This document shows, piece after piece, positions 58,961 through 64,000 of a DNA stretch of 64,000 nt. The notes below the pieces were generated by a model. It did no database searches. It saw nothing but the letters and a program-made list of their open reading frames with translations, and was not told where the DNA came from. The DNA lies in NCBI RefSeq assembly GCF_027595985.1, contig NC_073303.1:368073386-368137385 (forward strand), written 5' to 3'. Source of the stretch: Sorex araneus. Lineage: Eukaryota > Chordata > Mammalia > Eulipotyphla > Soricidae. Positions within the stretch are counted from its first letter, which is position 1; each line of letters starts with the position of its first letter. A program made the translations under genes and the position numbers.

Positions 58961-61020
58961 AAAGAGCCCGGGAGAGTGGGCGAGTGGCGTGTCCGAGTGA
59001 GCTGAGCGCAGGAGGTGAGGTCAATCCTCCTTCCTGGCCACAGCCCTACCCGCCAGAGAAAGGACAAGGGACAAATGAAGAGCAAGTGGGAACCGTTACA
59101 AATTGGAGCCGAGCTTTCTGGCTACTTGGGCTGTGGCGGCTGCCTTTGGCCTGCCCTTTCCCGGGGCTCCTGACTTCCCCTCTCTGCCAACGCGCCAGAG
59201 GCCAGGCCTTTCCAAGAGGACACTTGTCCTAAGATGATCTAACTTGATATAAAAAAAACAAAATAGTTCTTCGCATCCTGGGAAAGGACAGTCTATAAAA
59301 TACGCGCTGTTAATGTTTCGTGGGAAGTTTGCTCCCCTACAGGTTAAGGAGAGACATTTTTAGCATGTGTGCCATGTGGCGGTGTAAAATTAAAATGGGA
59401 AAGGAGAGTACAAACATAAAAATGACTTAGCATTCTTGACGTTCTTGTGCATACTTGTAGAAAAATTATCTTTCATTTGGGGAGAGTTGCCCAGGAATTT
59501 AATCAGTGTTTATGCTACTGAAACGCCCCCTGCCTTCTACCTTTCTCCCCTGTAAAATTTTATGACCCACTTCTCGCGGGAAAGGCAAAGAACAAGAGGA
59601 AGTGCCGGGGCTGGGAAGCGAGACTGAAGGGTTGTTAGGGGAATCGTGGCAAGGGCTTGGGAGACCAGAATGGGAAGATGCCATCATCCGGGATGAGCGG
59701 GCAAATGTTCTGCAGAAAACAAATAGAGTTGAGCAGTCTAGGCTACCAGAGCAAACGCTTGCTTCTGCCTGCTCTCGGATGCAAGCTGGGAATTCCTTCC
59801 CATGGTCCAGAGGGCTAACCAAGGTGTTCTCAACTCTGACTTTGCTAAAGGTACTTGTTGCTGTCTCTCAGTGCCTTGGATCCGTGCTAACTTCTCAACC
59901 CTTGTCTGTAAGTGCAATCGCTTCCCCTGACCATTTCTAATGCAGACATAAGTCCCTCTACCCCTTATGTACTTATAAATATTCCCCCAGTTTCCGAAGC
60001 TTCTCAAAGATGTGCAGCTGCTGGCGAATGTAAGTAAATAGTTGGAAGTAATCAAGAAAGCCACAGAAAAGTGGATATATTTTCCCCTGGTGGAGAAGTT
60101 CTTAAATGCCTTTTGAGCTGGGAAATTAGCAGTGAAGAGAAGCCGGGGGAATTTCCTTGACTTCCCTCTACCCAGAAACCAGTAGTTGTATTTTTTTTTC
60201 TTTCCTGCATAGTGGTGAGTACTGTTTGGTTAAACATTTGTATTTTTTTTTTTTAGTTTTGGACCTAAAATGGGGTTTTGCTGATGGTAGTCTATGGAGA
60301 GAGAGAAAATGTAAAGAGATACGGAAGGAAGAGCTGCAGTGGTCCCATCATAAATCAACCAGAATATATGGGGGGGTGATGAGAATAGGGCTTTTCACCC
60401 TCAAAAAAATGTCCACTTTGGAAGAAAAAGAAGTCTGATTATTGGCATCCTAGGCTGAAACCAAGGCAGCTGATGCCGAGAGGAGCCAAAGGGCAGTTCT
60501 TCTTAGTTTAGAAACAGCAAGACAGCCTCTGCCAACGATTGCTGTAAACACGGAATAAAGATTTCATTGTGGGCTGGTGTGACTAGAATAATTAGACAGT
60601 TAATTGTTCATTCTGATCTGGTGGTGTTGCAATCAGCAGTGCAGAGCAGTGGAAAGAAGAGCAGGGAGAAAGAGAAAAGTCACATATCCTCTCTAGCTGC
60701 GCTTCTTGCCTTCTGGTGACACTTCGCAAAATCCTAGTTAGGTTTTCTTTGTTTGTTTGTTTAAGTGGATTCCAGTCCCTAGATCTCCCCCCACCCCACC
60801 CAGCCCCACCCCCTGGCAGAGAGAGCCACCGCTGCCTTGTCCCTTCTACTCTGGATTATGGTCACAATTGCTCATCTTCTAAAAGCAGTGCAAGAAGCTG
60901 GAGTAGGAGTGAGCGCATTAGAGACGTCAGGTGTGAACTAGTTGAATTTGGTTGGGTGCAAAGCTTAGGGACAGCTCTATCAAAACACATGCAAGTGGCA
61001 TGAGACTTCTTTTTCTTTCT
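57544..61020 (+). other. Probable first intron, island flank
   Basis: Repeat-poor for about 3.4 kb, unusual here, which fits purifying pressure near a promoter. 60,530-60,660 has homeodomain-like 'aattagacagttaattgttc' (in blocks) and 'gttgcaatcagcag' words. No second exon with both splice sites could be found. Confidence 0.4.
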
Positions 61021-61023
61021 TCC

Positions 61024-61163
61024 CCAGGGTGTGGGTTGGGGTTATGGACCCCATCTGGCTCTACGTGGAGGGGTGTCCACTCCTGACAGTGCCAGGGATG
61101 GAACCCAGCTCAGCCACTTGCAAGGCGAGCATCTTTTACCCCTGAAATCTCTCTTCAGCCCCA
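61024..61163 (-). repeat. SOR-type SINE, diverged
   Basis: 'gggtgtgggttggggttatgg' (in blocks), 'tccactcctgacagtgcc', 'gggatggaacccagctcagc', 'cacttgcaaggcgagcatc' and 'tctcttcagcccca' give a minus-strand copy in the presumed first intron. Confidence 0.75.
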
Positions 61164-61614
61164 GCAACTGAATTTTGTGGGTCTCCAACACATTCTTCTT
61201 CATAGGCCTCTAAGAGTCAGGAGGTGAATTTTCCATTTTTGATATTTATTTTCTATTATGAAACAAATTGCCTAGTGGTTAATCTTTCACTTTAATTGAA
61301 GAAATAGCCTCTGTATGCTCATACTGGAGACCAAAGAGAACATATTTTAAATGAGAAAAGTGTTTTGAAGCAGCTGCACACCTACCGTTATTATAGACAG
61401 TGGACTGTGACTCATTGATCTTTATTAAAAAGTGGCACTGTCAGAAACTCTTTCTGAGATGATTTCTGTAAATGAAGGACTAAGAAAGGGCCTGTACGGA
61501 GTGTTAAGAAGATGGTGTTTTTATTAGATTCAAACCCTTTCTGAATCCTCGTATTGACGTGGAATATGGACCCAGGTTCCCGTTATTTGATTGAAAGAAG
61601 GAGCATCTTTTTTA

Positions 61615-61735
61615 AAATTTTATTTTATTTTTGTAAAGTTGTGCACAATAATTTAATACTTTGAATGTTGCAACACCAACCCACCACCACTACACCTTCC
61701 CACCACCATTATTTTGAATTTTCCCAACCAAAAGA
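61615..61735 (-). mobile_element. L1 3' end fragment
   Basis: 'ttgtaaagttgtgcacaataattt' (in blocks), 'gaatgttgcaacaccaaccc' and 'ccttcccaccacc' are the reverse complement of the local L1 terminal block. About 120 bp only. Confidence 0.6.
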
Positions 61736-62496
61736 AGGAACATCTTTAAATGTCGCTACTAAGTATAATTGTTCCTAGAATGAAAGCACTATGATAAAGA
61801 AAGCAAAATAAATGCAGAAGGTCAAAAAGTCTCAAAGGAGAAGTACCTTGTTTCTCCAAGATACTCATTTTGTCTCAATTTGTTGAGTAAGTTCTAAAGC
61901 ATCTTTACTAACCTTTAGTTTCTTTTATCCATCAGGAATCAAAAGGAACTGCCAGGGCAGAATACTTACTGAAGTGTTAAAACACATAAGTGCTATGAAA
62001 TTATGAAACTATCTAGCTTTCACTAGACAAAATTCTACTTTATAAAATGCCCTAACTATAGCAATTAAAAATAGAAAACTCATATTGCCACATTAAACTA
62101 TGGTAACAACCCATTTAAAAAAGAAATTTAGCCCTTCTCTCATCTAATTACTATTCATGGATTGCTCAATAGTTTTTCAGAATATTCTGCCAATCCCCTG
62201 CTAACCAGGACTGTCTAGTTAACAAAGTTCCTAATTACATACGGATCAACTTAATTTTAGAACCCTAAGAATATTCGACGCAGAGCATTACTCAAATGCA
62301 ATGCAAAATAGAAATGGTTAGATTCCCCCCAAGTTATTTGTAGGGGTTTTTTTTTAAGTTTAAGAAATTATAGAAGAAAGCAAATTTGGTATGGAAATCC
62401 ATCAGTGAATAGCTACAGCAAAAGAGTAAGGGGAAGCTATAAAATACTATTTTTTTGTTTGTTTTATTTTTAATTTGCAAAGAGAAGTTAAAATAG

Positions 62497-62656
62497 GAGC
62501 TGGAGAGATAGTACAGTGGATAAGCTGCCTTGCATGCACCCAACCTGGGTTTGAGCCCTGCCATCCCAATATGGTCCCCCAGTCCCCCAGAGGGCTCCCT
62601 GAGCTCAGAGCCAAGAATAAGCCTTGAGCACTGATGGATGTGACCCAAAAAAAAGT
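62497..62656 (+). repeat. SOR-type SINE
   Basis: 'ggagctggagagatagtac', 'gccttgcatgcacccaacc', 'gggtttgagccctgcc', 'cccaatatggtcccccag', 'tcagagccaagaataagcc', 'gatgtgacccaaaaaaaag'. A few bases are missing in the head. Confidence 0.85.
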
Positions 62657-62659
62657 AAT

Positions 62660-64000
62660 TTTTAAAATTTATTTTTAATAACAATATTATCCAGACTGAT
62701 CATGTAAGGTGCCATGTAAAGTATAAGTGTCAGACAGTCACAGTAATGCCTAAAGTTCGGGTAAATTCGCAATTTACAAGTATGTTCAATGATCAGATCA
62801 GAAGCTGAGGACTTGTTCTGACTAATGTCATGAGCACATTAGACGTGAAGGGCAACCTTCTAAGGAAGAGCTATTTATTTATAGTTCTTTAGCTCTTTGT
62901 GAAAATCTTACACATAGCATATTTTCAATAAATATGTATTGATAGATTTTTACGTAAAAATAAATTAAACCAATGAAATATCCATGTTAAATGAATTTGT
63001 ATTCTAAATGAAATACCCCAAATGGTGTTTGTGAATTTAAATTTATCCTTAAGCTAGCAAGATATGCCTGTGACTGGGAATAATTACTGTGGAGATATTC
63101 TATCGTAGGCCTGAGGGAAGTAAGAAGTAAAAAAAAAAATTAAAGGCTTTTGGTTATTTGAGCTTTGTCTAAGTATTGAATGGATTTATGTATCTGTAAG
63201 TTGTTGAAAGATGTATCCTATCTCTTCATGATAAAGATGGCACTCACCCAATGGTTATTATTCACAAGTCGTCACACACATTCCATTCTTGCAGTACAAA
63301 GTATTAGTCAGTCCAATTAGGACTAAATGACTGCATGTTCTTTGCTGTCTCAACTAATTAAAAGATAATTAATAAAATGATAATCTTACTCTGTGGCAGT
63401 AGCTACATCTTGTTGTCATAGAAGTTTGTTTGACATCAGGCCAAAAGGTCACCCTTCACCATGCAATTTGACCCTGTCCTTCCCCCCTCCCCCCCCCGCC
63501 CCCCGCTGGAGGACAGACTCCTACTCCCCAGAATCTCCCATTGAAATTGCTTGTGGCCAAGCTACTTACACTGATTTGCTCCTGTAACATGATTTATAAA
63601 AGAAGTAAGCTAGGTGAGCATCCTACCAAAATGAAAAAATAGGGACTCATAAGGAGCTAATATGTCTATAGGTAAATCATTGGCCTGCTATTTTTTTGTC
63701 CTTGTAGGCCTGATCTCAATTGCATGAACAAGGCAATTTTTGAGCAGTACATGGTGTTAATATGTTGGTGTAATTGGAAGCCTAGTAGTCAAGAGGAAAT
63801 GGAGATAGAATTAGCATAAAGATTCAATTATCCCTTGTTCCTGGGGAAAGTTGTTTACTGGGATTAGACTTTAGGTTATGTTTAAAGTAGCCCAGAGAAA
63901 TGTTCCAGGCAGCTTGCTTCTTTTCTAGCTGGTAACTTTGATTGAACCAAAGTTTGCTTTTACTTGCCTCCCCCAACCTTGCAAAAAATAAAATACAGTA
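62660..64000. other. Presumed intron, no gene feature seen
   Basis: AT-rich unique sequence with a poly-C patch at 63,482-63,504. No exon with splice sites identified. The gene presumably continues beyond the window. Confidence 0.4.

Overview
The window reads as a stretch of placental-mammal nuclear genome, most likely from a shrew (Sorex or a close relative). The main evidence is one abundant tRNA-derived SINE. Its head has an internal pol III promoter, its body carries the 'catatggtccc' and 'ctgagca' blocks, and its end reads 'gtgacccaaaaag' plus A-tail. I recognise it as the soricid SOR family. At least 18 copies or pieces occur on both strands, with shrew-type L1 3' ends, MIR and L2 fossils, a MaLR/MLT1-like LTR and many microsatellites. 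There are no bacterial-type operons. Nearly all short open frames here are chance or repeat-derived.

Layout. 1-35 kb is gene-poor and repeat-rich. It holds L1 3' ends (9.25-9.93, 16.83-17.17, 27.04-28.99 kb), and an internally deleted RTE-clade reverse transcriptase (27.23-28.08 kb) lies inside the last of them. A degraded segment at 17.9-19.1 kb has capsid-like spacing of residues and may be an endogenous parvovirus-like fossil; this is tentative. A candidate first coding exon, with acceptor, ATG and strong donor, lies at 34,921-35,086. A minus-strand L1 insertion with a 17-bp target duplication follows 380 bp later. 36-56 kb is again intergenic or intronic, with a compound GAAA/GGAA array (39.3-39.6 kb), a three-unit minisatellite with CA tails (51.5-51.8 kb), and an RTE 3' end with a GAT microsatellite tail (54.7-55.0 kb).

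57.0-59.0 kb is a strong CpG island with CCAAT boxes, GC boxes and a plus-strand splice donor at 57,543/57,544. It is the promoter and non-coding first exon of a gene I cannot name, whose body should run rightward past 64 kb. The large open frames in the island follow from its GC content.

The most informative theme is retrotransposon partnership. A second SINE type (4.76, 20.68 and 39.96 kb, with pieces near 33 kb) joins the same tRNA-like head to a 3' tail matching the last codons and 3' end of the RTE element at 27.2-28.1 kb. This suggests an RTE element mobilises it, while the A-tailed SINE presumably uses L1.
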